Below, one piece after another: positions 37,939 to 46,462 of a stretch of DNA of 64,000 bases. The DNA lies in the NCBI GenBank assembly GCA_003577145.1, contig QEUP01000008.1, forward strand, positions 1 to 64,000. Direction: 5' to 3'. Origin of the DNA: Acidobacteriota bacterium (lineage in GTDB: Bacteria; Actinomycetota; Acidimicrobiia; Acidimicrobiales; Microtrichaceae). The translations under genes were made by a program, and so were the position numbers. Within the stretch, counting starts at the first letter, position 1; each line of letters begins with the position of its first letter. The notes beneath the pieces were generated by a model. That model searched no databases and was not told the origin of the DNA. It was given only the letters and a program-made list of their open reading frames with translations.

Positions 37939-38631
37939 GTGGTTGCGGTCGATCGGGATGACCTCGCTCGGCGGATGGCTGACATGGTCGAAGACCGGAC
38001 CATGGTCGTCCCCTTCGTGGAGTCGTACCGCGACAACCTCCACGCGGTCGTGAGGACGATCCTGCTCGACTTCGGCCGCCAGGACCTGCTCGACGACCCC
38101 GACGAGGTCAACGGCCTGGTTTGGGACGTCGCCCTGGTCATCCAGGAACGCTCGCACTCCTGGAGCTCCAGCGGTGGTGCACTCCCCTGGTACTGGGCCG
38201 CCCGGGCGATCCGCAGCGAGGTGGCTCGCCTCATCGGTCACGCCCAGGCCCCCCTCGACATCGACAGCATCGAAGCGGCCCGCCCGGCGCTCGCCGACGC
38301 GGCTGCGGAGGCCGACCTCGACGAGCTCGCGCTCCAGTACCCCGTGCTGGGCTTGCTGCAAGAGGCGATCGGCATGGTCGCCTCTCCCCGCCACGCCGAG
38401 CTTCACATCGAGTACCAACTCCAGAAGTGCAACGGCGACCCGTCACCGGCCCAGACCGTCGCCACCATGTTCGCCACGACGCCTGCCAACGTCCGCCAGA
38501 TCGACTGCCGGATCCGGCGCAGGCTGCGCCAGCTGATCTACTCCGACGATCGCTTCGCCGGCCTGCGCGGTCTGGAATGGTTCGTCCTCGACCAGCGGCA
38601 GCGATCCGAGCCACAGCCGGCGCTCTCGTGA
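37939..38631 (+). CDS. divergent ECF sigma factor-like protein (paralogue)
   Basis: 230 residues from GTG 37939, with AGGAGG upstream; chosen because it aligns with the start of its paralogue at 20990. Region-2-like (VESYRDNLHAVVRTILLDFGRQDLLDDPDEVNGLVWDVALV and GGALPWYWAARAIRSEVARL) and region-4-like (AELHIEYQLQKCNGDPSPAQTVATMFATTPANVRQIDCRIRRRLRQL). Unlike the other copy it has no HTH/nuclease partners and stands alone, so it may have a different target. The function as a sigma-type regulator is inferred from pattern only. Confidence 0.6.
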   Translation: MVAVDRDDLARRMADMVEDRTMVVPFVESYRDNLHAVVRTILLDFGRQDLLDDPDEVNGLVWDVALVIQERSHSWSSSGGALPWYWAARAIRSEVARLIGHAQAPLDIDSIEAARPALADAAAEADLDELALQYPVLGLLQEAIGMVASPRHAELHIEYQLQKCNGDPSPAQTVATMFATTPANVRQIDCRIRRRLRQLIYSDDRFAGLRGLEWFVLDQRQRSEPQPALS

Positions 38632-38689
38632 CCGGTAGGGCGCCCCGCCGGCCGGTGTGACCCATGCCCGCCGGAGTTCCTTGGATCTG

Positions 38690-38708
38690 GAGTGTAAACT
38701 CCCGAGTT
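38690..38708. promoter_or_regulatory. overlapping palindromes before the MBL/TetR operon
   Basis: AACTC-CC-GAGTT (38697-38708) is a perfect palindrome; GAGT-GTAA-ACTC (38690-38701) overlaps it. Placed 31 bases before the first start codon of an operon that encodes a TetR-family protein, it is a likely autoregulatory operator. Confidence 0.5.
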
Positions 38709-38738
38709 AAGGCGTGAAGCCGGTGGAACGGGGCAAGC

Positions 38739-39749
38739 ATGAGCAGCAACAGCCGCACCGAGGACGTGAGCTCACTGTGGCAGGTGGGCGTGGACGCCGG
38801 CATCCACGCCGTCGGCCTCGAGACGCCGTTCCCGGTCGGGCCGGTCAACTCCTATTTCCTCGCTGACGAGCCGGTCACAGTCGTCGACGCCGGGCTGGGC
38901 ATGGGGGATTCGCTGGCCCGGCTCGAGTCCACTCTGGCAAGCGCCGGCGTCACGCTCGCCGATGTCAAGCGGCTGGTCATCACCCACGGGCATCCGGACC
39001 ACTTCGGCGGTGCCGCCGAGGTGGCGGCGGGCTCGGGCGCAACGATCCTCGCGTCCGAGGCTGAGCTCGCAAAGCTCCAGGGTGGTTACGACCGGGGCCT
39101 CGGCCAGACACTGCTGGCGTCCCTCGGTGTGCCCGAGGAGATAATCGCCTCAGCCCGCTTCTTCCTGGAGGCTGCCAGCACCTGGATCAAACCGCTGACC
39201 GGCCTGGATGTGGTGTCCCTCAGCGACGGAGATCGCCTCCGGTGCGGAGATCGCGACATCGTCGTCCTGGTCAGCTCGGGGCATGCACGCGGGCACGTGT
39301 CGCTGTGGGACGCCGACAACCGGATCCTGCTGAGCGGCGACCACCTTCTGGCGGAGATAACCCCGAACCCGACGCTCGAGCCCGACGCCGGCAGCGAGTT
39401 GTTCCGTCGTCGCAGTCTCGAGGAGTACCTGGCGTCGCTCGACCGCTATGTCGAACTCGACCCTTTGCTCGTCCTGCCCGGTCACGGGCCGCCGTTCAGC
39501 GACGTCGCCGGGCTGGTCGAAGGCATTCGCCGGCACCACGCTCAGCGAGCCGAGACGATCCTCACCCACCTGCGGGGGCTGGGCCACACCACTGCCTACG
39601 AGCTGAGCCGGGTCACGTTCCCAGACGTCGACAGCGTCGGCGCGATCCTGTCGGTCTCGGAGGTCGTCGGGCACCTCGACATCCTCGTCAGCGAAGGCCG
39701 CGCAACGGTTGATCTCGAGATCCCCTTCCACTACGAGGCGAGCCGGTGA
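38739..39749 (+). CDS. metallo-beta-lactamase-fold hydrolase
   Basis: 336 residues, ATG 38739. Zinc-site motifs: VITHGHPDHFGGAAEVA (HxHxDH), SSGHARGHVSLW, LLSGDHLLAEITPNPTLEP and LVLPGHGPPF; a winged-helix-like C-terminal part (about 260-336; LRGLGHTTAYELSRVTFPDVDSVGAILSVSEVVGHLDILV) resembles the LACTB2/RNase-Z-like hydrolase group. It may act on a thioester or lactone. First gene of a five-gene operon with 4-base overlaps. Confidence 0.85.
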   Translation: MSSNSRTEDVSSLWQVGVDAGIHAVGLETPFPVGPVNSYFLADEPVTVVDAGLGMGDSLARLESTLASAGVTLADVKRLVITHGHPDHFGGAAEVAAGSGATILASEAELAKLQGGYDRGLGQTLLASLGVPEEIIASARFFLEAASTWIKPLTGLDVVSLSDGDRLRCGDRDIVVLVSSGHARGHVSLWDADNRILLSGDHLLAEITPNPTLEPDAGSELFRRRSLEEYLASLDRYVELDPLLVLPGHGPPFSDVAGLVEGIRRHHAQRAETILTHLRGLGHTTAYELSRVTFPDVDSVGAILSVSEVVGHLDILVSEGRATVDLEIPFHYEASR

Positions 39750-40336
39750 AGAAGATCCCCTCAGACATCGCCGAACGGCTCCCCGCGGCTGCAGGTCTGC
39801 TCGCCGATCAAGGGTTCGAGCACACCCGCGTCGACGAGATCGCCGAGCTGACCGGCGTGCCCCGGGCAACGCTGTACTACCACTTCGCCGGCAAGGAGGA
39901 GATCCTCTCCCACCTGCTCGGCGCCATGCTCGACCACCTGGCCGCGCGGGTGCAGGCCGCCACAGACGGCCCCGGCTCCGCCCGTGAGCGCCTCATCGCG
40001 GTGATCCGCGCGCAGCTCGAGGTCATGTCGAGCGACCCGGCCGCCTGTCGCCTGTTCGTCAACGAGATGGACCGGGTGCGGCGCATCACCGGCCTGCGGG
40101 CAAGGGTCCGAGCGGCGTTTCACGACCCGTTCGGCCGGCTGCTCGCCGAGGGAGCCCTGGACGGATCGCTGCGATCGGTGGACATCGAGACCACCGCCTC
40201 GGCTGTCTTCGGAGCGATCTTCTTCGCCGGCTTCCACCACATAGTCACCTACGACGGCTTTCACGTCCCCGAGATCGAGCGGGCGGTCGAGAGCCTCGTG
40301 CTGTCCGGACTCGAAGGATGTCCCCATGACAACTGA
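39746..40336 (+). CDS. TetR/AcrR-family transcriptional regulator
   Basis: 196 residues, GTG 39746 in the upstream stop (GTGA). HTH: AAAGLLADQGFEHTRVDEIAELTGVPRATLYYHFAGKEEIL. The C-terminal ligand domain is all-helical. It overlaps the ABC ATPase gene by 11 bases. It probably represses this operon through the palindrome at 38690-38708, with an exporter or hydrolase substrate as inducer. Confidence 0.9.
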   Translation: MKKIPSDIAERLPAAAGLLADQGFEHTRVDEIAELTGVPRATLYYHFAGKEEILSHLLGAMLDHLAARVQAATDGPGSARERLIAVIRAQLEVMSSDPAACRLFVNEMDRVRRITGLRARVRAAFHDPFGRLLAEGALDGSLRSVDIETTASAVFGAIFFAGFHHIVTYDGFHVPEIERAVESLVLSGLEGCPHDN

Positions 40337-41348
40337 TGTCACCGCCTCCGGGCTGGCGTCGCAGACCGCACCGCCGCCCCAGGCCGCGATCACCGTCGAC
40401 AACCTCAGCAAGGCCTTCGGCGAGCTCGAAGCAGTCAAGCGAGTGAGCTTCGATGTCTACGCCGGTGAGTCCTTCGCGTTCCTGGGTCCGAACGGAGCCG
40501 GCAAGTCGACCACGATCCGCATGCTCTGCACCCTCTCCCAACCGACCAGCGGCTCAGCCGAGGTCGCGGGGTACGACGTGGTGCGCCAGCCCCGCTCGGT
40601 GCGCAGCCGCATCGGCCTGGTGTTCCAGGACCAGACCCTCGACGAGCAGCTCACCGCCGCGGAGAACCTCAGGTTCCACGCGGTCCTCTACGGCGTTCCC
40701 CGGGAGGAGCTCGACAGCAGGATCGGCCGAGTCCTCGATCTCGTGGGCCTGGAAGAGCGCGGCAAGGATCTGGTCCAGGACTACTCGGGCGGCATGTCGC
40801 GCCGCCTCGAGATCGCCCGGGCCCTACTTCACACTCCCGAGGTGCTGTTCCTCGACGAGCCGACCGTCGGCCTCGACCCCCAGACCAGAGCGCGCATGTG
40901 GGAGGACGTCCTGCGGTTGCGTGACGAGGAAGGTGTCACCGTCTTCTTCACGACCCACTACATGGACGAGGCCGAGTACGCCGAACGGATTGCGATAATC
41001 GACCACGGCGAGATCGTCGCGCTCGACACCCCGGCTGCCCTGAAGGCCGTGGTCGGCAAGGACTCGATCTGCCTGTCGACCGCCGACGATGCAGCCGCGA
41101 CCCGCCAGCTCCGATCGCTCGGCTTCGATGCCGCCTCCGACGGCGACGGCGTGACCATCAGGGTCGACGAGGGCGAGTCCGCCGTTCCGAGCGTCATATC
41201 GAGCCTCGACGTCGCGGTGCGCCAGGTGAGCGTCCACAAACCCGACCTCGACGACGTCTTCATGCAGTTCACCGGCAGGGAGATCAGGGCCGACTCCGGC
41301 CCCTCCATGTCGCTGGCCCGTCGGTTCGTGGCTTCGCGGAGGCGGTGA
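40326..41348 (+). CDS. DrrA-like ABC exporter ATPase
   Basis: 340 residues, ATG 40326. Walker A FLGPNGAGKSTTIRML, Q-loop GLVFQDQTLDEQLTAAEN, signature DYSGGMSRRLEIARAL, Walker B VLFLDEPTVGLDPQ, switch His VFFTTHYMDEAE, and the C-terminal regulatory region of the daunorubicin-type DrrA group (LDDVFMQFTGREI). Works with the overlapping ABC-2 permease to export a drug, lipid or peptide. Confidence 0.92.
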   Translation: MTTDVTASGLASQTAPPPQAAITVDNLSKAFGELEAVKRVSFDVYAGESFAFLGPNGAGKSTTIRMLCTLSQPTSGSAEVAGYDVVRQPRSVRSRIGLVFQDQTLDEQLTAAENLRFHAVLYGVPREELDSRIGRVLDLVGLEERGKDLVQDYSGGMSRRLEIARALLHTPEVLFLDEPTVGLDPQTRARMWEDVLRLRDEEGVTVFFTTHYMDEAEYAERIAIIDHGEIVALDTPAALKAVVGKDSICLSTADDAAATRQLRSLGFDAASDGDGVTIRVDEGESAVPSVISSLDVAVRQVSVHKPDLDDVFMQFTGREIRADSGPSMSLARRFVASRRR

Positions 41349-42229
41349 TCTCGATGCACACAGATGTCCGAGACCGACCAGAGGCACATGCACCGGCGAA
41401 GCAGGATGTCCGGCTCTCCGTCGCCCGCGAGCTGGCCACCACCGGGATGGTCTGGCGGAGGGAGCTCATCCGCTACCGCCGGGCCCGTACCCGCGTGATC
41501 ACCGGGCTGATGCAACCGATCCTCTACCTGTTCGTCCTCGGGTACGGGCTCACCCCGCTCGTGGGCGAGACCGCCGGCTTCGACTTCAAGAAGTTCGTGT
41601 TCCCGGGGGTCGTCGCCATGAGCGTGGTGACAACCTCGATATTCAGCGCCATCTCGATCGTGTGGGACCGCGAGTTCGGCTTCCTCCGGGAGATGCTCGT
41701 CGCGCCCGTCAGCCGTGTCGCGCTCGTGGTCGGCAAAGCACTCGGCGGTGCCACTGTCTCGACGATCCAGGGCGCCATCATGCTCGCGCTCGCCCCGCTC
41801 GTCGGCGTGAGGCTCACCCCGACAGTAGTGATCGCGGTGTTCGCCATATCGATGCTGATGGCGTTCTCGATGACATGTTTCGGGGTCTTCTTCGCCAGCC
41901 GACTCAAGAAGATCGAGAACTTCCAGGTCGTCATGCAGTTCCTGCTGCTGCCGATGCTTTTCCTGTCGGGTGCGCTGTTCCCGCCCACCGGACTCCCGTC
42001 GTGGCTGATGTTCCTCACCCGCATCAACCCCCTCACCTACGCGGTCGACCCGCTCAAGCGGGTGGTCTATGCGGCACAGGACATCCCTGACGCCGCCCTC
42101 GAGCGCTTCGATCCGCCACTCGAGGTCTTCGGCTACGCGGTACCGAGTTGGCTCTCGCTCAGCATCGTGATGATGTTCGGTGTGGCGTTCCTCGCCTTGT
42201 CCATTCGCTCGTTCGGGAAGGACGAATGA
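41345..42229 (+). CDS. ABC-2 type permease (DrrB-like)
   Basis: 294 residues from GTG 41345 (ATG 41354 possible). Six membrane helices expected; motifs VITGLMQPILYLFVLGYGL, FDFKKFVFPGVVAMSVVTTSIFSAISIVWDREFGFLREMLVAPVSR (the ABC-2 cytoplasmic helix) and LLPMLFLSGALFPPTGLPSWLMFLTRINPLTYAVDPLKRVV. Typical drug or lipid exporter membrane subunit. It overlaps the next gene by ATGA. Confidence 0.92.
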   Translation: MISMHTDVRDRPEAHAPAKQDVRLSVARELATTGMVWRRELIRYRRARTRVITGLMQPILYLFVLGYGLTPLVGETAGFDFKKFVFPGVVAMSVVTTSIFSAISIVWDREFGFLREMLVAPVSRVALVVGKALGGATVSTIQGAIMLALAPLVGVRLTPTVVIAVFAISMLMAFSMTCFGVFFASRLKKIENFQVVMQFLLLPMLFLSGALFPPTGLPSWLMFLTRINPLTYAVDPLKRVVYAAQDIPDAALERFDPPLEVFGYAVPSWLSLSIVMMFGVAFLALSIRSFGKDE

Positions 42230-43548
42230 CGCCGGCACGACATCTGGTGGATGTCGTGGTCAAGCCCATCGGACCACGCTGCAACCTGGCCTGCGAGTAC
42301 TGCTTCTACCTCGACACGGACCACCTGTTCCCACCCGACGAGCGCTTCCGCATGAGCGAGCAGACCCTGGAGACGTTCGTTCGGGAGAACATCGCCACCC
42401 AGCCCGGCCCTCAGGTCAACTTCTTGTGGCAGGGAGGAGAGCCCACGCTGCTCGGCGTCGAGTTCTTCAGGCACGCCGTGCGGCTGCAGCAGCGCCACCT
42501 CCCCGACGGCTGGAGATGCTCGAACGCCCTCCAGACCAACGGGACCCTTCTCGACGACGAGTGGTGCCGCTTCCTGAGGGAGAACGACTTCCTGGTCGGC
42601 ATCAGCATCGACGGTCCTGCGGGGCTGCACGACCGCTACCGGCGTGATCGCCATGGTCGCCCGACCCATGCCGGCGTGATGGCAGGCCGGCGACTCCTGC
42701 ACCAGCACGGCGTCGACCACAACGCCCTCTGCACCGTCAACGCTGTCAACGCCGATCATCCTCTCGAGGTCTACGAGTTCTTCCGGGCGGAGGGCATCGA
42801 CTGGATCCAGTTCATCCCCATCGTCGAGCACGAGCGCAAGGTCGTGACCTCCCGGACAGTCAGCCCCGAACAGTGGGGGGACTTCCTCATCGCGATCTTC
42901 GACGAGTGGGTCCGTCATGACGTAGGGCGCATGCATGTGCGGCACTTCGAGGAGTGCCTGCGCGTATGGGCCGGGCTCCCTGCGATGTCATGCGTGATGG
43001 CCCGGACCTGCGGCACCGCCTTGGCGATGGAGCACGACGGGACCGTCTTCTCGTGCGACCACTTCGTCGATGAGGAGCACCGGCTGGGCAACATCGCCGA
43101 GCGGCCGCTCCGGGACCTCGCCCGCCTGCCGACGCAGCAGCGGTTCGGCCTCGCCAAGCACGACGGGCTGGCGCACTCGTGCCAGACATGTGAGGTGCGC
43201 TTCGCCTGCTGGGGCGGGTGCCCGAAGGACCGCATCGCCCCCGACCCTTCGGGTGGCCCCGACCGTGACTGGCTCTGTGAGGGCAACCGGCGGTTCCTGC
43301 GCCACGCCGACAAGGCGATGACGGCCATGGCGGAGCTCTGGCATCAGGGCCGAGACCCCGCGCTGATCATGTCGAAGCTGGCCGAGGAGGAGGCGTTGCG
43401 CTGGCGAAGCACCGGCAGGAACGATCCCTGCCCGTGCGGCAGCGGCCGCAAGTACAAGATGTGCTGCCTCGGGCACGAGCCGGAAGGCGCGGGGGATCCC
43501 CTGACCCCAGCGCCGGCTCAGGTCAGCTCCCGCCCGCTTCGAGGGTGA
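42226..43548 (+). CDS. radical SAM/SPASM protein (anSME-like) with C-terminal SEC-C motif
   Basis: 440 residues, ATG 42226 overlapping the permease stop. Radical SAM cluster CNLACEYC (Cx3Cx2C) with NFLWQGGEPTLLG, NALQTNGTLLDDEWC and GISIDGPAGLHDRYRRDR. The SPASM-type cluster region has CGTALAMEHDGTVFSCDHFVDEEHRLGN and CQTCEVRFACWGGCPKDR, the pattern of anaerobic sulfatase-maturating enzymes (Cys/Ser to formylglycine). The tail RNDPCPCGSGRKYKMCC is a SEC-C zinc motif, unusual on this family. No sulfatase is in the window, so another target is possible. Confidence 0.88.
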   Translation: MTPARHLVDVVVKPIGPRCNLACEYCFYLDTDHLFPPDERFRMSEQTLETFVRENIATQPGPQVNFLWQGGEPTLLGVEFFRHAVRLQQRHLPDGWRCSNALQTNGTLLDDEWCRFLRENDFLVGISIDGPAGLHDRYRRDRHGRPTHAGVMAGRRLLHQHGVDHNALCTVNAVNADHPLEVYEFFRAEGIDWIQFIPIVEHERKVVTSRTVSPEQWGDFLIAIFDEWVRHDVGRMHVRHFEECLRVWAGLPAMSCVMARTCGTALAMEHDGTVFSCDHFVDEEHRLGNIAERPLRDLARLPTQQRFGLAKHDGLAHSCQTCEVRFACWGGCPKDRIAPDPSGGPDRDWLCEGNRRFLRHADKAMTAMAELWHQGRDPALIMSKLAEEEALRWRSTGRNDPCPCGSGRKYKMCCLGHEPEGAGDPLTPAPAQVSSRPLRG

Positions 43549-44209
43549 TCTCGAGACGGCAGCCCGCCTGACCGGGATCCTCGGGCGAAAGCGAATCGAC
43601 GCTCAGCCCGCCCACCTCGGCGACAAGACCACGGGCTGTGCCAAGGTGCAGCTCACACACCGTTGAGGGATCAGCCCTGGCAACCTCCTCGAAAGGACAG
43701 GACCGGAGCACCACCTCAGCCACGCCCTCGCCCCTCTCCACGACGGGGTCGAAGCCCTGCCTCGTCATCTCCTCCACCACCGCGTCGAGTGGATCGACCT
43801 CGGTGTCGCTGCCCGCCACCGAGCGGCGTCCGGCCCTCTCACCGACCACGACGGGCGGATCACCGCTGCTGATCACCTCGCTCAGCAACAGCGACAACCG
43901 CTGGTATGGGCCGGTGGACCCCCACCGGCCCTCGGCTGCGGGGTCGAGCACGTACTCGAGACGTGGTCGCCCGGGACCCTTCACCGGCGCTGTTCTCTCC
44001 ACCAGCAACCCCGCGCCGCACAGCTTGGCCAGGTGCTGGCGGACCGCGTTGTGGTTGAGTCCCGTGTGATCCGTCAACTCGGCGACACCGACGGGATGAT
44101 CTGCCGCCCGTACATGGTCGAAGATGCGGTAGCGGGTGGGATCACCCAGGGCCCGCGCCTGTCGGCAGAGCAAGGACCCACCCGCGTCGCTCACCCCGGC
44201 AGCACTCAT
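43523..44209 (-). CDS. ArsR-like HTH regulator with C-terminal cysteine domain
   Basis: 228 residues, ATG 44209. N-terminal winged helix (RALGDPTRYRIFDHVRAADHPVGVAELTDHTGLNHNAVRQHLAKLCGAGLLVERT). The C-terminal part has RSCPFEEVARADPSTVCELHLGTARGLVAE and AGCRLEITLEAGG: three cysteines in a SufR-like arrangement, consistent with an iron-sulfur or redox sensor. It ends inside the convergent radical SAM gene by 26 bases. It is the best candidate to bind the palindromes at 44700-44749. Confidence 0.78.
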   Translation of the reverse strand: MSAAGVSDAGGSLLCRQARALGDPTRYRIFDHVRAADHPVGVAELTDHTGLNHNAVRQHLAKLCGAGLLVERTAPVKGPGRPRLEYVLDPAAEGRWGSTGPYQRLSLLLSEVISSGDPPVVVGERAGRRSVAGSDTEVDPLDAVVEEMTRQGFDPVVERGEGVAEVVLRSCPFEEVARADPSTVCELHLGTARGLVAEVGGLSVDSLSPEDPGQAGCRLEITLEAGGS

Positions 44210-44223
44210 CGAGTTGGGGGCGG

Positions 44224-44661
44224 TCAGGCCCGCTCGAAGACGACCCGCCAGTCGCCGCCGTCGAGCTCTTGTGCGGAGTAGTCGAAGCCCTGCTCGGAGA
44301 GAACCCCCTCGAGGGGTACGGGCTCGAAGGGGGCCAGGACGATCAACGCCTCGTCGGGGCCCACCTGCTCGGCAGTGTTCATGATGGCGTCGAAGGGCTC
44401 ATCACCACGATCGAGGATGGGCCGGGCGTCCAGCACGTGCGCGCGGCAGATGATGTCGATCTGCCACTCCTCGGGCCCGCTCATCACAGGTGTCCAGTTG
44501 AACTGGCTGGTACGGGTGGCGTCGAGCTGGTACCTGAGCGGCACCGGGTCGTGGTCCACCACGAGGCGCAGCGACTCCCCCGGATCGAGGGAGTCGAGGC
44601 GATCGAAGATCGTCTCGTGGCGTATCCTCGGCTCGATCTCTCTGACGTCGATGATCTCCAT
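44224..44661 (-). CDS. DUF2249-domain protein
   Basis: 145 residues, ATG 44661. MEIIDVREIEPRIRHETIFDRLDSLDPGESLRLVVDHDPVPLRYQLDA is the DUF2249 core (TusA-like fold), and a second, degenerate domain follows (PDEALIVLAPFEPVPLEGVLSEQGFDYSAQELDGGDWRVVFER). Such proteins cluster with hemerythrins, NnrS and denitrification/NO-response genes. It precedes the HTH gene on the same strand by 14 bases and is divergent from an NnrS-like membrane gene. Confidence 0.83.
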   Translation of the reverse strand: MEIIDVREIEPRIRHETIFDRLDSLDPGESLRLVVDHDPVPLRYQLDATRTSQFNWTPVMSGPEEWQIDIICRAHVLDARPILDRGDEPFDAIMNTAEQVGPDEALIVLAPFEPVPLEGVLSEQGFDYSAQELDGGDWRVVFERA

Positions 44662-44699
44662 CTGGCTCTCTCCGGTCCTGTAGCTGGTTTGTTTCGGGT

Positions 44700-44723
44700 C
44701 AAAGGTCCCTTCCCCGACCTTTG
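44700..44723. promoter_or_regulatory. 8-8-8 inverted repeat in the DUF2249/NnrS-like promoter
   Basis: CAAAGGTC (44700-44707) and GACCTTTG (44716-44723) are perfect arms around an 8-base spacer. They lie nearer the DUF2249 gene than the second palindrome. Confidence 0.55.
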
Positions 44724-44731
44724 CACGTTTA

Positions 44732-44749
44732 TTCTAGTATCTACTAGAA
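44732..44749. promoter_or_regulatory. perfect palindrome TTCTAGTATCTACTAGAA
   Basis: Eight-base arms with a 2-base centre (TC), 20 bases before the start of the NnrS-like gene. It is AT-rich in a GC-rich context, and its TAGTAT core may overlap a -10 element, so it is a likely repressor operator, probably for the nearby cysteine-bearing HTH regulator. Confidence 0.7.
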
Positions 44750-44768
44750 CAACTATGGGAACCAACCA

Positions 44769-46445
44769 ATGACCGTACCCTCACGCACCGTGACCACCGA
44801 TACGAGCAACGACAGCAAGGCCGAGGCCCCGAAGACCAGGCGACCCGGTGCCGCGCCCCCGTTGGCGGCCCCGCCTTCGGTGGTGCCTCCACCCTCGGTG
44901 CCTTTGACGTTCCTCCTCTTCGCCGGCGTCGGCCTGGTGGCCTTTGGCCTGGCGGTGTGGTTCGCCGCGGATCGAGCGGTGATCGCGCCGACCCATCCCG
45001 GGGTGGTCTCCGCTGTTCACCTCGGTGTCCTCGCCTTCTTGAGCGTCGCCGTCCTCGGTGCCATGCATCAGTTCGCGCCCGTCGTGTCACGCCGGCCGCT
45101 GCGCTCGGTATGGGTTGCGCGGGCGACGCTGGTGGCACTCGTGGTCGGCGCCTGGATGCTGCCGAACGGATTCGCTCATGGCCCCGAATCGCTGGTGGTC
45201 GCCGGCGGTCTGGTTGCTGCCACCGGGGTCGCCCTCGCGGTGTGGAACCTCTCTCGACCGCTTGCGGCCCGCGGTGGCGGTGTTCCCCTCAGCGGCCTGC
45301 GCCTGTCGGTGACCTTCCTCGTCATCACCGTGGCGTTCGGCGTCGTGTTCGCCTTCGACCGCCAGACCGGCTGGTTCGCCTTGTACACCCACCGGGTACT
45401 GGCGCACGCCCATCTCGGGTTGCTCGGCTGGCTCGGGCTCACCTACATCGCGGTGGCCGAGAAGCTGTGGCCCATGTTCTTGCTCTCGCACCGCCCGCGC
45501 GCTTCCTCGGGTGCTTGGGCCGTCGGTCTCGTCGCTGCCGGGACGGCAGTGCTCGCACCCGGCTTGTTGTTCGCCTGGCCTGCGGTGGCGTGGGTCGGCG
45601 GGCTCGTCGCTGCCGCCGGACTCATAGCCCACATCTTCTCGCTGGTCGCCTCGATCCGTCATCGGCGGCGTGCCCTCGAGTTGCTGCACGCCTTCTTGAT
45701 CGCCTCGGCGGTGATGCTCGTGGCAGCGCTGGTGATCGCCGCGCTCGCGGCGGCTTTGCCGGTGACGACCGCGGTCCGCAGCCGTCTGGTGGCCGCCGAG
45801 GTGGCCGCCCTGCTGGGCTGGCTGGGTCTGGCGGTGGTGGGCCACGCCCACAAGATCGTGCCGTTCATCTCCTACACGCGGCTGCGTGCCCGGGGAATCG
45901 AGCGAGGCGCCGACGGGCGACCGATGCTCTTCGAGGACCTCGCCAACCGGCGGCTGGGCTGGTGCGCGCTGGTGCTGGTGGCCGCCGGGTTCGCCGCAGG
46001 CGTACCGGCGCTCATCGTCGGATCAGCGGAGCTTCTAGCCCTCGGCGGGGTGATGCTGGCCACCGGGGGCCTGGTTGCCACGATGAACCTGGCCATCGGT
46101 CCGCTGCGGGCAACTCGGCGCTTCGCCCCGGCGACCTCCAAACAGCCGGCACGCAGCGCCATCGAGGCCGCCCTGCGCGACGTGTGGGACCCCGAACTGG
46201 GAATCGATGTCCTGTCCTTGGGGCTGGTGTACGACATCCGCACCGACGACGGCCGGGTGGACATCGACATGACGCTCACCACCCCGGGGTGCCCGGTCTC
46301 CGAGCAGCTACCCGGAGAGGCCGAGGCAGCGGTGCGCCGGGCGGTTCCAGCGTCCGATGTCAGCGTCAACCTGGTCTGGGACCCACCCTGGACCCCCGAC
46401 CGGCTGAGCTCCGAAGCGGCCGAGGCCCTCGGCTTCCCTCGCTGA
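44769..46445 (+). CDS. NnrS/heme-copper-oxidase-like membrane protein fused to a DUF59 (MIP18) domain
   Basis: 558 residues, ATG 44769. After a Pro/Ala-rich leader there are about 12 hydrophobic helices with buried histidines: HPGVVSAVHLGVLAFLSVAVLGAMHQFAPVV, YTHRVLAHAHLGLLGWLGLTYIAVAEKLWPMF and AVVGHAHKIVPFISY. This resembles NnrS and the catalytic subunit of cytochrome oxidases. From about residue 460 there is a DUF59/MIP18 domain: ALRDVWDPELGIDVLSLGLVYDIR and MTLTTPGCPVSEQL, normally found in iron-sulfur assembly proteins (SufT, PaaD). The fusion is unusual. It may handle NO, haem or metal stress together with DUF2249. Confidence 0.78.
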   Translation: MTVPSRTVTTDTSNDSKAEAPKTRRPGAAPPLAAPPSVVPPPSVPLTFLLFAGVGLVAFGLAVWFAADRAVIAPTHPGVVSAVHLGVLAFLSVAVLGAMHQFAPVVSRRPLRSVWVARATLVALVVGAWMLPNGFAHGPESLVVAGGLVAATGVALAVWNLSRPLAARGGGVPLSGLRLSVTFLVITVAFGVVFAFDRQTGWFALYTHRVLAHAHLGLLGWLGLTYIAVAEKLWPMFLLSHRPRASSGAWAVGLVAAGTAVLAPGLLFAWPAVAWVGGLVAAAGLIAHIFSLVASIRHRRRALELLHAFLIASAVMLVAALVIAALAAALPVTTAVRSRLVAAEVAALLGWLGLAVVGHAHKIVPFISYTRLRARGIERGADGRPMLFEDLANRRLGWCALVLVAAGFAAGVPALIVGSAELLALGGVMLATGGLVATMNLAIGPLRATRRFAPATSKQPARSAIEAALRDVWDPELGIDVLSLGLVYDIRTDDGRVDIDMTLTTPGCPVSEQLPGEAEAAVRRAVPASDVSVNLVWDPPWTPDRLSSEAAEALGFPR

Positions 46446-46462
46446 GCCCGCCCACCGGACGG

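Noticed and set aside
40958-42238. 426-residue minus-strand frame rich in His/Glu
   Set aside because: Antisense of DrrA/DrrB-like genes.
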